Shown one piece after another: positions 1 through 12,255 of a DNA stretch of 64,000 bases. Under the pieces are notes generated by a model. The model saw nothing but the letters and a program-made list of their open reading frames with translations. It had not been told where the DNA came from and did no database searches. Both the position numbers and the translations under genes were made by a program. This DNA is from Solenopsis invicta (lineage: Eukaryota > Arthropoda > Insecta > Hymenoptera > Formicidae): positions 22,314,501 through 22,378,500 of the forward strand of contig NC_052668.1 of assembly GCF_016802725.1 (NCBI RefSeq), written 5' to 3'. Each line of letters opens with the position of its first letter. The stretch's first letter is position 1.

Positions 1-3000
1 TTCTCGATTGATCCGCAATTCAAATCCCACCGTCTCAGGAGAATATCGTTATACTAAATTGCTTGTAAATTTTGGCAAGCCGCTTTTACACGTGTGTGCT
101 CTTATAGTTTTTGGAAGAAGCTCTCTTCTATCTCGTAATCTCAAAATGACGTAAAATGGAGAAAAATTATTCGTAATATTTCTCTATGAAATGTGCGTTT
201 GTCCGGTTTGCGTAGTGCGGCAAGAAAGCGTAAACAACATGAAGCAACGCGCGTTAAAATTATCACGGAGTCCCGAACGCGAGTTGTGAGGTAACGTGTT
301 ATTTTTAGAGGATTTTTCGCGTATTTTTAGTCGTAACGTCGCGGAACTGCCTACAGCTGGGCTGCTACGTCCTCCTTTTCTCGAATTACGGCAAATTTAT
401 AAGAGCCGTCGTAATTCGGATACGGAGCGATAAAAGAAATATGGCTTTGCCAAAGAAGTCCACGCGAGACTCGCGATTCGGGATGATATGCACGCGATTG
501 ATGTTTATAATTAACACGCGCTGCGGAATATATCGATTATCTTACGCTGCAGTTATCCTAAAACATACAGTACAGACAAGTCGACAGTCGAGAATCAATC
601 GAATACTCTGTTGTCGCGACCGAGAGTGTGAATTTAGATCGATTATTAGAATCAATTTGCATAAAGTACTCCTCTCTTTCTCACTCCAAAAGGAGTTCAA
701 GCACGCGGATAAAAGACGCTGCTGTCCCTCTGATTACAAGATGTCGTTGAATCCTTGATCTTTCGTTTCTTTATTTTCTCACTGGATAAAACGTCCGCGA
801 GGTCGCTACTTTCCGATCCTTAAGATCTTTCAGCTATCGCGCCTCGGATTTAGCATAACTTAGTAACTCGACAGTAATATCGATTAATTTACATCGGTTG
901 CTATCAGCCTAATAATTTGAATTTCATATAAGCAAGCTGCAAATTTATTTATTTCTATTTGCCATGAGAGCGTCTCGCCGAAAAATTTATGAATTTGCAA
1001 AAGCGCAGTCGGTTGTGCTGTAATCGTTATTTATCTTATCTCTCTGGAAGTTTTTGGTGATACAACAGCGAGTGGAATATAACCGGTTCGCTGTCTGTGA
1101 AAACAACTTAGTCACAGTCTGACGCGATGGCCTTTTTCTCGCTTTTTCTTTTAACAGTGGTTGTGTCAAATACAAATATGCAACTTGCCTAAAAGCTCCT
1201 AAACTCACGAATACGTACGTCTGCGGTTCGTCAAATTACATTCGCATTTTGTCGTGGATGTAATCCGCGATTTCACCAGACAGTTCTACGTTCATGAATT
1301 TGAGATCGCTCGGCTTCAATACGCTACAATTTTACATTGATTTCCTCGGGGAAAATTTGATGATCGCAACATTGAACGGAATGTGTTCGACTACACATTC
1401 GATGTAGTACAACTTAGGCTAAGACACGACTTAAACTCTTTAGCGGTTTTTCCTACTCCTTATTTTGGTATTTTTAGCTCGAGCGCGATTTGTATCGGAC
1501 GCAAAATGAGTTTTGTGTCGAATACAAAGAGTCTCGAATGATAGCCTACGAAAATAAAGTACAATATTTAATAAGTGTATTATAGGGAAAGATACTTTCT
1601 TTTACGTTATCTTCTAGCGAAAAAACGAGTAGCGAATATCGTAACTAGATTTCGAAATATAGAAAAGTCGCGGGAGATAAATGGTTGAAGATGACGGAAG
1701 TGATGCGAGAGGAAAGGACGAAAGGGCGCATTCGTAAAAAGGAAAATAAAAAAGGAGGGAGGAGGGGAGGGAATGGGGTGAAATGGGGGAAGGGGTGACG
1801 GGGGAGAGGGAGGGGAGAAAAAAGGCGTTAACGGAAAAGATCGAGATGGAAAACTATCAACTTGAACGGATTTGAACGTTACTTACGAAGGGGGACGAAT
1901 CACAGCCGCGCGGCCGTTAAAAAGAAAAGAAAAAGGAACCCCGACGGGGGATAGAATCGAATGGGACGGGGAGAAACTCAACGTAAGGGTGGCTTACGAA
2001 AAGCAACGAACAAAAAAAGATCCGGAACACCAGAAGGCCCGAAAAACTGATGGCTGCATTTGTGCCGCTGCAGCTGCCGCTGTCTCTATCGCCATACACG
2101 CATATTATTATGCATTTACGCGTTTTAATTATGCTCTCATAATCGCGCGATCGCGCACGCGACGCGAAGTCGACCGGGAGGCGGCAGCTCGATTTTCGAC
2201 AGATTGAAATGATGAAACGAGTGTCCGATTGGGACTATTTTCGGGGGGAGGGAGAGGGGTAAGGGGAGATTTTTTGCACCTCCCTCTGGACGAGGGAGGG
2301 CGAGTAATAAATCGGATCGGAGGGACGACTTTTCCTTCTTTTTTTCTCTTTTCTTTAACAAATAAGATATTTTTGTCCTTTCTTCCTCTTTTGGTTTTTT
2401 CTTTCCCCTACATGGGTTCGATTACTCTGATATTCGTCAAGAAAGCATCAACGGCGTTATCTGTCCCCTACAATGATTTTCGTTTGTGTCGAAAAAAATC
2501 TAGTTTTTCCTACAACGTTTATCTAATCGCCTTATTTGAATGTAATCCGGTTGTGTAGTGACAGTAGATTTCGCGGTGTAATTAAATTTCAGTCTAAAGG
2601 GACCAGTTATCTTTTTCGATTTGCCGGAAATGCTCTACGAAAGATACGCGTATCAAAAGAGGACGACCGCGCTGCACGATCTCCGGTTAGTTAGTCACGC
2701 CGGTTTTCGGAATCTCTATGAAATCACAGTTTTACCACAGTTCTCGTTTTACCTCCCCCTTCTTTAATCTTATTAAGTATATATGTACGTGTGTGTATGT
2801 GCGTATTATGTGTGTCTTCTCTTTCTTTGTTATTTTCACTCTTCTTTCTCTTTCCGCGATATTTTTTCCTCGCGCAATCGCGCGCACGGTTTGCCTGCCG
2901 CAGGTCCGAGGTGACTCTACCTACTTCCGTACGTGACGCGTCTTACGATTTTTATTCGTTCAGAGTCGCACGCGAGAGGATCGCGCGCACAGCAGCCACG

Positions 3001-3386
3001 GAATAAAATATGCAACCGAAAGAGTGGATGTATCGCGTCGCGCTTAGTCAGTCTTGTTCGAATGGAAGAATCGAGACTCTCGTGCCGTCCCGACGAGCAT
3101 AGACGCACCCCTCATTTCAAAGGGTGCGCCGCTCGCGCGTACGGGACCCGCGGGTCCCGATCCCTCCCGTTTATAATCTCTATACAAAAATAAATGCTTT
3201 TTGAATACCCACAACAATAGAATCGTACAAAATGACTTTTGTGCTTTTTTTCCCTTCTTATACGGAATTCGTTTCTTTTTTTTTATAGCTTTATTTGTAC
3301 AAAATATGTGTCGCTCTGCGCGCAGCACTCGAGTCGACCGTTCGCGGAGCGGTTTTCTCCACGAATTTCTCTGTCCTCCTCTCTTT

Positions 3387-3424
<38 letters not shown>

Positions 3425-4511
3425 TTTTTTGCTATTATTTTCGAAATACACAGCCAATTATCCTCCGCTAATCTCTTCGCGCTCGCATCCACCGAGCTCC
3501 AGGATCACGCGGGATCACCCGGAGAGACTCGGGTACGCCTGCCTCACTACCGTCGGTTGTTAGAGCTTCCTCGTTCTATGTCAGAGTATTATTCATCTTC
3601 CCTTTTTCTCCCTTTCTATTGTTTTTTTTGTTCTTTTTTATTTTGTTTTTGTTTTATGAGCCTTTTTTTCTCGCCGAAGCGAGCCGCCGCGCACCGGCCG
3701 CAAAGGGACCAGCCACCGCGATCGCGACCGATCGCTCCCTGCACGACCGCGCACGCGTTAGAAATAAAGAAGAATCACCTACTTGTATGTATGCTCGTTT
3801 TTTTTGATCGTCAAAAAAAAAATGAACAATCTCACACAAGTAGGTGCGCTCGGTAACTACATCTTCCCGGTTTGATTTTGTACGCGGAATAATCCAAAGG
3901 AACCGCGGAGAATTACATATGAGAGAATTGAGTCGCGAAAAAAATAGTACTTTTACGATGCGCTTTATCTGATGATCAGGATAGAATCTAAAATATTGGC
4001 CGAATTATCATTTTTTTCTCGTCGTGAAAATTCCAATAATTGGACCTGATCAGCGGCTCCCTGAACGCGGAAACGATGAAAGGGCGAATGTGAAACCGAA
4101 CGAAGCGTTGCTCCAGATAGTAAGCCGAAATTATTGTGCGTGCGATATCCTCGCCTAACGCGTACGATGTTTTAAAGTAAGATTTAGAATTTGCGCTGGA
4201 ATATGCACGGCGGTGGCGTTCGAGAGATTCTCTTCCGGATGAAAATTCAGTTAGCCAGAACAAGAACAAAATTCCAAAACAAAAGAAGTCGCTAATTCGC
4301 GCGATACAAGAAAAGGGTGGCGGGTCTTATTAGTCAAAAGTCGACCATTATTTTCGAAATAAGCTCGTACAGGTGTGATCGATACTTAACTTTCGCTCTA
4401 CAGATGCATGGCGGTTGTTTACGATCGCTCACGAAAGAATGCGAGACTTCTGTCCTCGGTGGCGGACGAGAGAGGATCCTGAGCAAGCTAACCGCGCTCT
4501 CTGATCCGCAG
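1..4511. other. Region with no identified gene, upstream of the small heat shock exons
   Basis: I recognise no protein in any frame here. Open frames exist (for example 441-758 on plus and 987-1208 on minus) but show no family motif and no convincing exon borders. The stretch 1740-1830 is strongly purine-rich and 2230-2420 and 3240-3680 are pyrimidine-rich, which creates long but meaningless open frames. The missing first exon of the heat shock gene could lie here as a small or untranslated exon, or outside the window. Confidence 0.5.
3390..3418. repeat. (CT)n microsatellite
   Basis: Uninterrupted CT dinucleotide tract inside a pyrimidine-rich stretch. It reads as runs of Leu-Ser on plus and Arg-Glu on minus in spurious open frames. 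Confidence 0.9.
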
Positions 4512-6098
4512 GTGATACTGGATGTGCAACAATTCTCACCGGACGAGATCACGGTGAAGACGGTCGACAATCACGTCGTTGTCGAGGCCAAGCACGAAGA
4601 GAAGCAGGACGAACACGGCTACATCAGCAGACACTTCGTACGCAGATACGTCCTGCCCCCGTCTCACGACCTCGTCAACATCACCTCGACTCTCTCCTCG
4701 GATGGTGTACTAACTATCACGGCGCCCAAAAAGGTACGCTCGATCGAGCCGAGACAACCCGCGTTAACATCAGTCCCGCTCCTTCATTCGCGGAATCAAC
4801 CGCGAACGAACGGAGCCTCTCTCTCTCTCTCTCTCTCCCACTATCCCCTCTCTCGCCTTTGATATAGCTGGTGCGGCTTACGTTACATATTTGACTTTTG
4901 TTTTTCAATTCCGACGTTCCCAATGCTGCGCCTCAGTGTGCAGTACTAGAGGAGGCAGATGGTGTCGACGGTTTTGGATCAAACACTACGAGTCTGCTCT
5001 AAACTACAAAACAGAATATGCTTCGTTAACATACGGAATTCAGAGCGCAGACTTTGCGCGCGGATCAGGCACATTCGCGGTGGTATAAATTAGAGTGTGT
5101 CGATTTTAAAGGAAGTTCCTGAAACTCTTCGATACTATGCAAAAGCGAACGACAAGCTATCGTGAAGAAATGATGATAACACGTTGAATAGTTCTCTCAT
5201 TTCGATACGTAGTCTCTTAATGTTCTCAGATTTAAGAGCAATTGCATTTTCAATGAGTTTCAAAAATCGAATTCTGTTAAAATCGATGACACTTATTGTT
5301 AGCCAACAGTCGAGTGTTTCTTTTTAGACGTATCATACTTTTAACTTATTATGTAATTGATCGATTTAATAATATCGATCGATATCGATCGATTTATCAC
5401 TATCGATAATTTTTTTTTTTGTTTATTTCAATCGTCTTTTTTACGTTGCAGGTGCCACATACTGTCAAAGTGAATGATACAAAACATGTTTGAACACAGA
5501 ATTATTTTGTGAACTGTAGCAAAATTTTTTGACTGCAACCTCATGACTTTTTTCGATCGTTCTAACAGTTAATTTTATCGTAGCAAAAATTTTTTTCACT
5601 GTCGACGTAAGAATAGTTCAAAAACGCATTTTTTATTCGCATTATATGCCTCGAACGTCGACCTTGACTGTATTTTTAACCTTTATATTTTTAACTTTTT
5701 TCATTCGTTGTCTATAGATATATCCTATTAACTTAATAATAATATTATCTAGACACCTTAGTGCGCTTACCTATATCTCGATGTTCTCTCCTCATATTTG
5801 TTCAAAGCGTGAAGGAATTTCAATTCTAATCACGGCTGTTATCGTCGCGTACGGATTGTTCAAGCACCGACCCCGTAGGGTGCACTGAAAAACACAAACA
5901 CATAGCTCTCAATAATTCGTTTATCAGGTAACGTATCCGGTACTTATTTCTGTTCACATTTTTCAGAACGTGACGCCGCCTGGCACGGAAAGAGTCATCA
6001 ACGTTGTTCAAACGGGAGTACCAGCTGCCAAGCCGGTTCCCATTGAAACAACTGCTACTGATGCTACTACTACAACTACGACCACTACTACTAACTAA
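4512..6098 (+). CDS. l(2)efl: Small heat shock protein, alpha-crystallin domain, l(2)efl type (3' two coding exons)
   Basis: ATP-independent holdase chaperone of the HSP20 family, cytosolic. Coding exons 4512-4733 (74 codons) and 5967-6098 (43 codons plus TAA) join in phase 0. The first carries the alpha-crystallin core: VILDVQQFSPDEITVKTVDN, then EAKHEEKQDEHGYISR, then VRRYVLPP and SSDGVLTITAPKK; these segments are typical of the insect lethal(2)essential-for-life group. The second encodes a tail ending in a Thr-rich stretch. The 4512 acceptor is strong (CTAAC branch-point-like sequence about 20 nt before CCGCAG). Family members have about 75-90 residues before VILDVQQF, usually ending DKFQ; that N-terminal exon was not found. 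The frame is open back to 4317 with an ATG at 4405, but those residues do not look like the family N-terminus, so a short isoform or a damaged gene cannot be excluded. An alternative last exon is listed separately. Confidence 0.78.
4817..4838. repeat. (CT)n microsatellite in heat shock gene intron
   Basis: CT dinucleotide tract about 85 nt downstream of the donor at 4734, within the intron. Confidence 0.85.
5374..5408. promoter_or_regulatory. CGAT palindrome cluster, DRE/BEAF-32-like
   Basis: A perfect 20-bp palindrome (two ATCGATCGAT halves, 5374-5393) is followed by TATCGATA at 5401-5408. TATCGATA is the Drosophila DRE bound by DREF, and CGATA is the BEAF-32 half site. It lies in the intron of the heat shock gene, just before the alternative exon. 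Function here is inferred only from motif identity. Confidence 0.35.
5452..5493 (+). CDS. Possible alternative last exon of the small heat shock gene
   Basis: A long pyrimidine tract ending TTACGTTGCAG precedes 5452. Joined in phase 0 to the exon ending at 4733, it reads VPHTVKVNDTKHV and then TGA at 5491-5493. This would give a short polar tail in place of the Thr-rich tail encoded at 5967-6098. Splice context and frame fit; there is no expression evidence. Confidence 0.4.
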   Translation: MPHTVKVNDTKHV

Positions 6099-6829
6099 AG
6101 AATTCATTGTCCGAAACTTTCATTCCGACATTCACTTTATTCTTTTACTTTCTCGATTCCAAATGTATAGCAAAACAATTTTGTAGAATGACAGAATGCC
6201 GCATCTAATAATTTTCTAATGTTTATTTCAGGAAGATATAATTTTTTTTAGTGCATGATATATATATGTATAAATATATTTTGTTACATCTTATAAATTA
6301 TGATATCTTAGAATGTAAAGTTCTTTTGGTTTTGATTTTCGAGTTATTTCAAAATCACTTGAGATAACTTCATTAATAAGTAAACTTTAGTTTCAGTTTA
6401 ACTGATTTTCCCTCTCCTTGTCTCTTTCCAGTCCCAATTCAGACAGAGATAATAGAGAGATAAATAGTTAAACCTCAACTAAAAACATCTTAATAAGATA
6501 ATCCAATAACAAACGATATAATTGCGTAAAAAATGTGTGCTGATTAAAAAGAAGAAATACCAAAGCATCGCAGTACAACTTGTACGCTCAGCTTGCTCGG
6601 TATTGCTGCTTTCCAACTGCACTGTATAAACACTATAAACAGCAAATGAGCTATTTTCCTCCTGTAAAAATCCTTATCTCGAAAGATTGAGTTTCAACCG
6701 TGACCTCAATCATCCTTATGATAAAAACCACGATAAAACGTAATACAACAAACAATCTAATTAGATGAATGGATCAAATTCAGAGTTTCGCGGAATGAGA
6801 GAAAGAAAAAACCCGAAATCGGGAAATAC
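6099..6829. other. AT-rich 3' flank of the heat shock gene
   Basis: No coding potential recognised. Probable 3' untranslated and intergenic DNA after the TAA at 6096-6098. Confidence 0.5.
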
Positions 6830-8740
6830 CTACGGTAAACTGTCGCGCTCCGCACCTGGTGCCCGCTCGCCTACATTTTCCTGTGCCGGCGGTCTCGACG
6901 AAGTAAGAAGCCGAAGTGTGTTACACTGATGGTGAAGGGTGAAGGGGGTCTTCGGGTGTTCGCAGCGTCCGAACTGAACCAGGGTTTGTTTACGAATGCG
7001 CCGCGGCTGGCCGGCCGGCTGCCTTATATAGGTGCGCGCCGCCGCGTCGCCGCAACGCGGAGGAAGCTTCGAGATCTCCGACCGCGTCCTCACTCCGCCT
7101 CGTCACATAATGCGCAATTCCCTGCGATCGATAGTTTCGGGCCTTGCCGGTGTTCGGTTCAGGCTGAGACTATGATAACCGACATCGCCGAGACGAGATC
7201 TATCAATCGGTATATCGTCCGATGTATTTTTCTCACGCTATCATCGAAAAATCAGCAGATGCCGAAGTATTGATCGATCCCCGGCCGGCAGGGACGACGG
7301 GATTTCTGACACGTTCGCTCAGCCTGGCCGGGGGCCCCACCATGTCATCCAACCTACACAGAGAAGAGAACGCCGACGTTCCCCCTATCGCCCCCGCTAC
7401 CATTAGCACGGTCAACCGGTGTGTGATATAATACCGCTTGTATAATATAGTGCAGCCTCCTCGTCTCTCGTCGATTTCATGCGGTTGTACATACGAGCGC
7501 GTCGTCTCGTATCTCGTAAAATAAGAACCTGCGGGAGGTTCGGATAAACAAAAACAATCATACTAGAAGCAATTGAGCAATTGAAGTTGTCTTCGCGTGG
7601 GAGACCTACTTCGCAGGTGCCATTAGTGAAACAACCTTGGCACGTCCCGCGTTTGTCCGAATTATTACTTCCGAAGGAATTACGTTCACGAGACGATTGA
7701 TTCATGTTGATCGAGAGAGAGATAGAGAGAGAGAGAGACATTTTGGATAAATTTCGCAGTCTATAAAGTGCGATGATGTAAATCGCCAGTTATCGCCGGA
7801 GGCAGAGACTTTTACCGCTGGTGGAAAGATTAAAAGGTTGTTTTCGAGAATATTTTGTAAACGAACGCTAACGCGTAGAGAAGATGGGAGGGACGCTACG
7901 CGTCCGTGATTCAATATTGCGAAACTGGTGTGCGTGTGCCACGCCGAAACGTTGAAACGCAGTTTCTACGGTCGGAAGGCGTCCGTGGTGGGATTTCCGT
8001 ACTGCGCAGGCAGCTCGGTGTGACCTTGTGGTCGTTCCGACGCAGTTTTTTTTTTTATCAGCTCTTGAGGCGACCGACAGCTATTTTTACGAGATTTGGA
8101 GGCGCGGTCGGAACCCGGCATCGCGGCATTGCGGTGTTTGCAAACACGCTTTGGCCGGGTTGACTCACGCGTACATACGTACCGGCGATAGCGTGAGAAT
8201 GAGCAATTTCGATGCAAACACAAGATCCCCGGCGACTATCGGAGACGCAAACATTACGCAACGTAGCGGCGGCAGTCCGCCAGCACGCCGCATTCGGAGC
8301 ATTCGGCGGATGTGGGTCGCAGGGACGAACTTAAAGACGAACGCGTAATCGCGGAAAGGAAAAAAAAAGTAGAGAAGATAAATGAATCTGCGCTCGCGCA
8401 TTAGAGATTGCAACGGCTCCAATGATGCGCGGCCGTCAGTCGGGCAACGGCGTATATAACAACGGCGTTAAAACCGGGTTGCATAATATTACGTTCGTTC
8501 CTCTTTCGGTGTATCATGTACCGCTCTATCGATTTCCTTTTCATATCGCGCTCGTTAGCCCGGCCCGAACGTATCTACTACAAAGACCGTTCCTTTTTAA
8601 GGCGCAATTAATGCAATTTTATTCAGAAAGATATATGAGGGTCGTGCCGCGCGCCAGATACTTATCTCTCCCTGCGAGATCGTCTTTTTGTCGGCCGTTA
8701 ACAACGGCCGGCGGATTAGGCTCGACGGAAGGGTGAACGG
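6830..8740. other. GC-rich region with a possible promoter and first exon
   Basis: GC content rises sharply and most frames are open, so open frames carry little weight. One arrangement stands out on plus: a TATA-like TTATATA at 7023-7029, then an ATG at 7342 in a strong start context (CCCCACCATG) opening 26 codons (MSSNLHREENADVPP and onward) to a possible GT donor near 7421. I recognise no protein. It could be the 5' end of a gene whose later exons I did not find, or chance in GC-rich DNA. Confidence 0.3.
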
Positions 8741-10020
8741 AACTACTTGTATACTTCATAGAAATATGCACAATGTGCCGTGCGATACCTCGTTACATTC
8801 AGGTGTCATTCAGAGCGGCGTAATGAAATGCGAAGGCAGACGGTTGCCAACTATGTTGCATTAAATGGGAAGCGGCGTGATGATCTGTGGGAACTTTCTC
8901 AACGACGCGGCGACGTCTCTCTTTTTACCGATCTCGTTGGAACGAAGATGGTACAGTTAGCGAACGTCACTAATGAATGCAAACTTTCAATTAGTGCACC
9001 TTTTTCTCCCGATCTCCTATGACGGGTCACTGGAACAAATCAACTTTACAGTTAGGAAATCAAGAGCACGATCTTTTCAGTCTTGAGAAAACGATTAGAC
9101 GCACTTATAATTAGAAAAATGTCGTGTGTAAATTGACGATGTATTGTATATTCTTCAACTATATTTCGAATTTGTTGTTCAGAGCATCGTAATATAGTAT
9201 ATTTATAGAACAAGCGATATGTGGTTTTTATGCGGTAATCATTTTCCGATTGCGAGTGGTCTCTGAGTAATTATATATAGCTCTGCAAATTTACCAAATA
9301 ATAAATTCCATCTCAAGAACATAATACGCTCTATATATGCATAGACATTTTAAAAAAAATATTTGAATAACTTACATTTCAATAATTAGTAATAAAATAA
9401 TAATTATTTTTCTTGAAACATAGAAACGGATTTTATTAGATGTTTACGAATCTGAGCAAACTTAATAGATCGACATTATAAGCGTAGATATGGCAGTTTA
9501 AATACTTCTATCGTGTTCCAGAACATTCGAGGTTCAGCTGCAGCAGCAGCTAATCGATAGATGCACGAAGCGGGTTATAGATATAACATATAGAAAGTGC
9601 GCAAATGTTCGCTGTCTCCAACCCAGCAAAATAAACACATCGATTATACATTTCATCCATTATTTCCCTCTCCACAATTGTGTCGAACGATAATAAAAAT
9701 AGGAATTACGTAGTAAAAATGAATAAATCGTTGCTCTTCGTTTATATAAAAAAAATAATTCTACGTTATTCTGGCGATTCTGACGATATTAATATCTTTG
9801 TATAAATTATAGCTTATGTCGTAATGATAGAAAAGTTTTTTTTCAGCAGAATGTGCAACCTACAATGTGGCAGGATAAAAAATATCCAAGTTAGACAGTT
9901 TCCCTTGCATCGTCGTCTATATTAGACCCAGCAAGTTGTTTATACTTTATCGCACAGTCATTATAACAACTTCGTGCAAAGGGTGAACGTCTATTACGCA
10001 ACATAGAACGAAAACTGCCC
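8741..10020. other. AT-rich intergenic region
   Basis: Nothing recognisable. The only longer frame (8780-9022) has no family motif and no splice support. Confidence 0.5.
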
Positions 10021-10645
10021 CACCCTAATCGTGCGCCGCGCAGAACTTCGATCTGCCGAGAAAGAGAGAGGAATGAAAGGAGAGAGTGTTGCGACGCAAT
10101 ATTCTCTCCCTCGAGAGAAGCCTCGATGTAGGTTTCCTCTCGTCATTCGCGATACCGCGATTCACCCTCATCATCCTCGTTACATAAATAACGAACTCTC
10201 TGTCCGTGGCGTCGTGCTTCCCCGAGCACATGGATAACCTGCCCGCTGAACTAATTTTAGTTGCCTCGCCGGTACCGCGCGACCTTGAACTCCACAGTCA
10301 CGTCGAGAATGATGATGCAGCCGGGTCGGGAATACACCGGCGCGACGGGATCGGATCTCTCAAATGTCGGGATTCCGGTCGCGCGGCGTCCTGCCAACCG
10401 GTCGAGCGGGGCCAACTGGTTTGCAACGATCTGCCCCGCGACACTTGTGGCTCGACAATGCGAGTATGGTATACTTTTTCCACGGGAGCGACATGGGCGT
10501 TTTTCGAGTCCCGGGGTGCACGCAGGTGTGTGCGTGCTGCCTGGGCGCGAGTTTCTCGAAACGTCGACGAAACGCCCCGCTATCGATCGCATCCGTGACC
10601 AAGTCGTCCCAGCCGGCGAGAGTGTGTCGCTAGGTGAAGGTTGAT
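10021..10645. other. GC-rich block open in five or six frames, unidentified
   Basis: A sharp island of high GC in AT-rich surroundings. Plus frames 10206-10598 and 10261-10644 and minus frames 10257-10592 and 10360-10602 are all open. The minus frame ending CIIILDVTVEFKVARYRRGN and then a stop is the most protein-like by eye, but I cannot place it in a family. It may be an exon, a CpG-rich regulatory island, or foreign DNA. Confidence 0.3.
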
Positions 10646-11144
10646 GAACCTTTGCCGGTTACACGTACGATGTTTGCGCCCGGCTGGTACCAATCCGACG
10701 TATCTACTGAATAAATTACAGCGGAATTATGCAATCCTACGAACCGCCGTGTGGAATTGCGCCATTGGGATCGTCGTGCGAACTGTCGGAGATTTTTATT
10801 CGCAAAATATTATCATGCTAAAACTACGTTAACTTCGGGTTAAAATCGGAAACAATTATAATAGTTCAATTCTAACAGTTTAAACTATATATATATTAAG
10901 ACTTTACGGTATATTGAATTTGTTTTCGTTACATTGCATGCATTCGTATTCATTTGAGCAGAAACAAATAACAGATAAATTCGAGAGCGATCTGAATTCT
11001 TCATTACCAGTTTGTTCTTTATTCCATCATTGTCTTACATGAATTTATGAAAATAAGGGCAAAAATATATTAACACAACTTACTGAAATCTTATTTATCT
11101 TTAAATAGAATGTCCAATATCACAGAAAATCGATAATCCTTTAT

Positions 11145-11156
<12 letters not shown>

Positions 11157-11197
<41 letters not shown>
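11157..11197. repeat. (AT)n microsatellite
   Basis: Uninterrupted AT dinucleotide tract. Confidence 0.9.
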
Positions 11198-11201
<4 letters not shown>

Positions 11202-11951
11202 TTAAGCTCCAATCTTTTTAAAGAGAAAAATACCAAGATCTAAAAGTAAAGAGATAAAAATAATGCGCAACTCAGTGTGGGATCTTTTAATATTCGAAAA
11301 GTATCCAAGATGCACCTCGACCATATTAGATTTCATTCACTTGGATTATGTTCTATTTTTAAATGAAATAAACTGTCTTCAAACATGATGGTTATACAGA
11401 ACATTGAAGAAACTAGAAAAATGAGCTGAAAGTTTATACGTACATTTATCTATTTGTTATCTCATAAATGTGATAGAAATTTATTTGTAATAAACACTGC
11501 GCAACTTACATGGCGCAGATCTTCTTTGTCTACAGCCGATTCACGTACTACGTCGACATTATTGCAAGTTTATTTATATAATCTTTTTGTTAAAAAAAAA
11601 AGAGAATTTATATCATCATTATTTATTTTATTCGATTAATACAAATAGATTTTACTAATATTAAAAGTATTAAAAGAAGCTACCAATAATTATATTAATT
11701 AGATTAAATCGTTCAATGATTTTAATTTTTCTAATGGATCTAATAATAAATGTTAAATAAATGAAAAATGTACATCATTGTACTAAGATTATCGAGTTAT
11801 ACCTGCCATCTAGTAAAACTCGAGGTTACTTTAAAGGAAACATGACCAATAGATGATAATTTAAGAAAAACGAGCATAATTTATAATAAATAATTATAAT
11901 TATATATGTAATTGTTTATTATGTAAAATATTATTGAAAATTTAAATATAC

Positions 11952-12195
11952 TACACTGAGAAAAATGAGTTTATTACATCAACAAGACACATGATTGAGT
12001 ACGTTTTGGTGAAATCAAACAGAACTTTTAGTTATTATAATAAAACTCGAAATTTTATAATCAGAACGTTTGGTAGACTTTACTATAATTTGATCATTTT
12101 TATAAGATTTCTAATTCGTCCATTTTTGAACAGACGTGTTGATTGAATCTACTAGATTTCTAAATGAAGCAACAAGATTCCTTTTCCAGTATATA
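11952..12195. mobile_element. Possible small MITE-like element
   Basis: Left end reads TACACTGAGAAAAATGAG. The reverse complement of the right end reads TATACTGGAAAAGGAATC, and CAACAAG also appears in both end regions. The match is imperfect and no target-site duplication is clear, so this is weakly supported. Confidence 0.3.
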
Positions 12196-12255
12196 GCTTC
12201 ACTTATAAGTTGCATAACAAGTGCATAAAATATTATTATTAAATCTATATGTTAC

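Larger units (their letters stand above)
10646..12255. other. AT-rich flank downstream of the aquaporin
   Basis: No gene seen. Contains an (AT)n tract at about 11157-11197 and a possible fold-back element at 11952-12195. Confidence 0.5.

Noticed and set aside
441..758. 105-codon plus frame near the left edge
   Set aside because: No family motif, no splice sites in support, and composition like surrounding noncoding DNA.
3044..3457. Minus-strand frame with an Arg-Glu repeat
   Set aside because: Produced by the CT microsatellite on the other strand.
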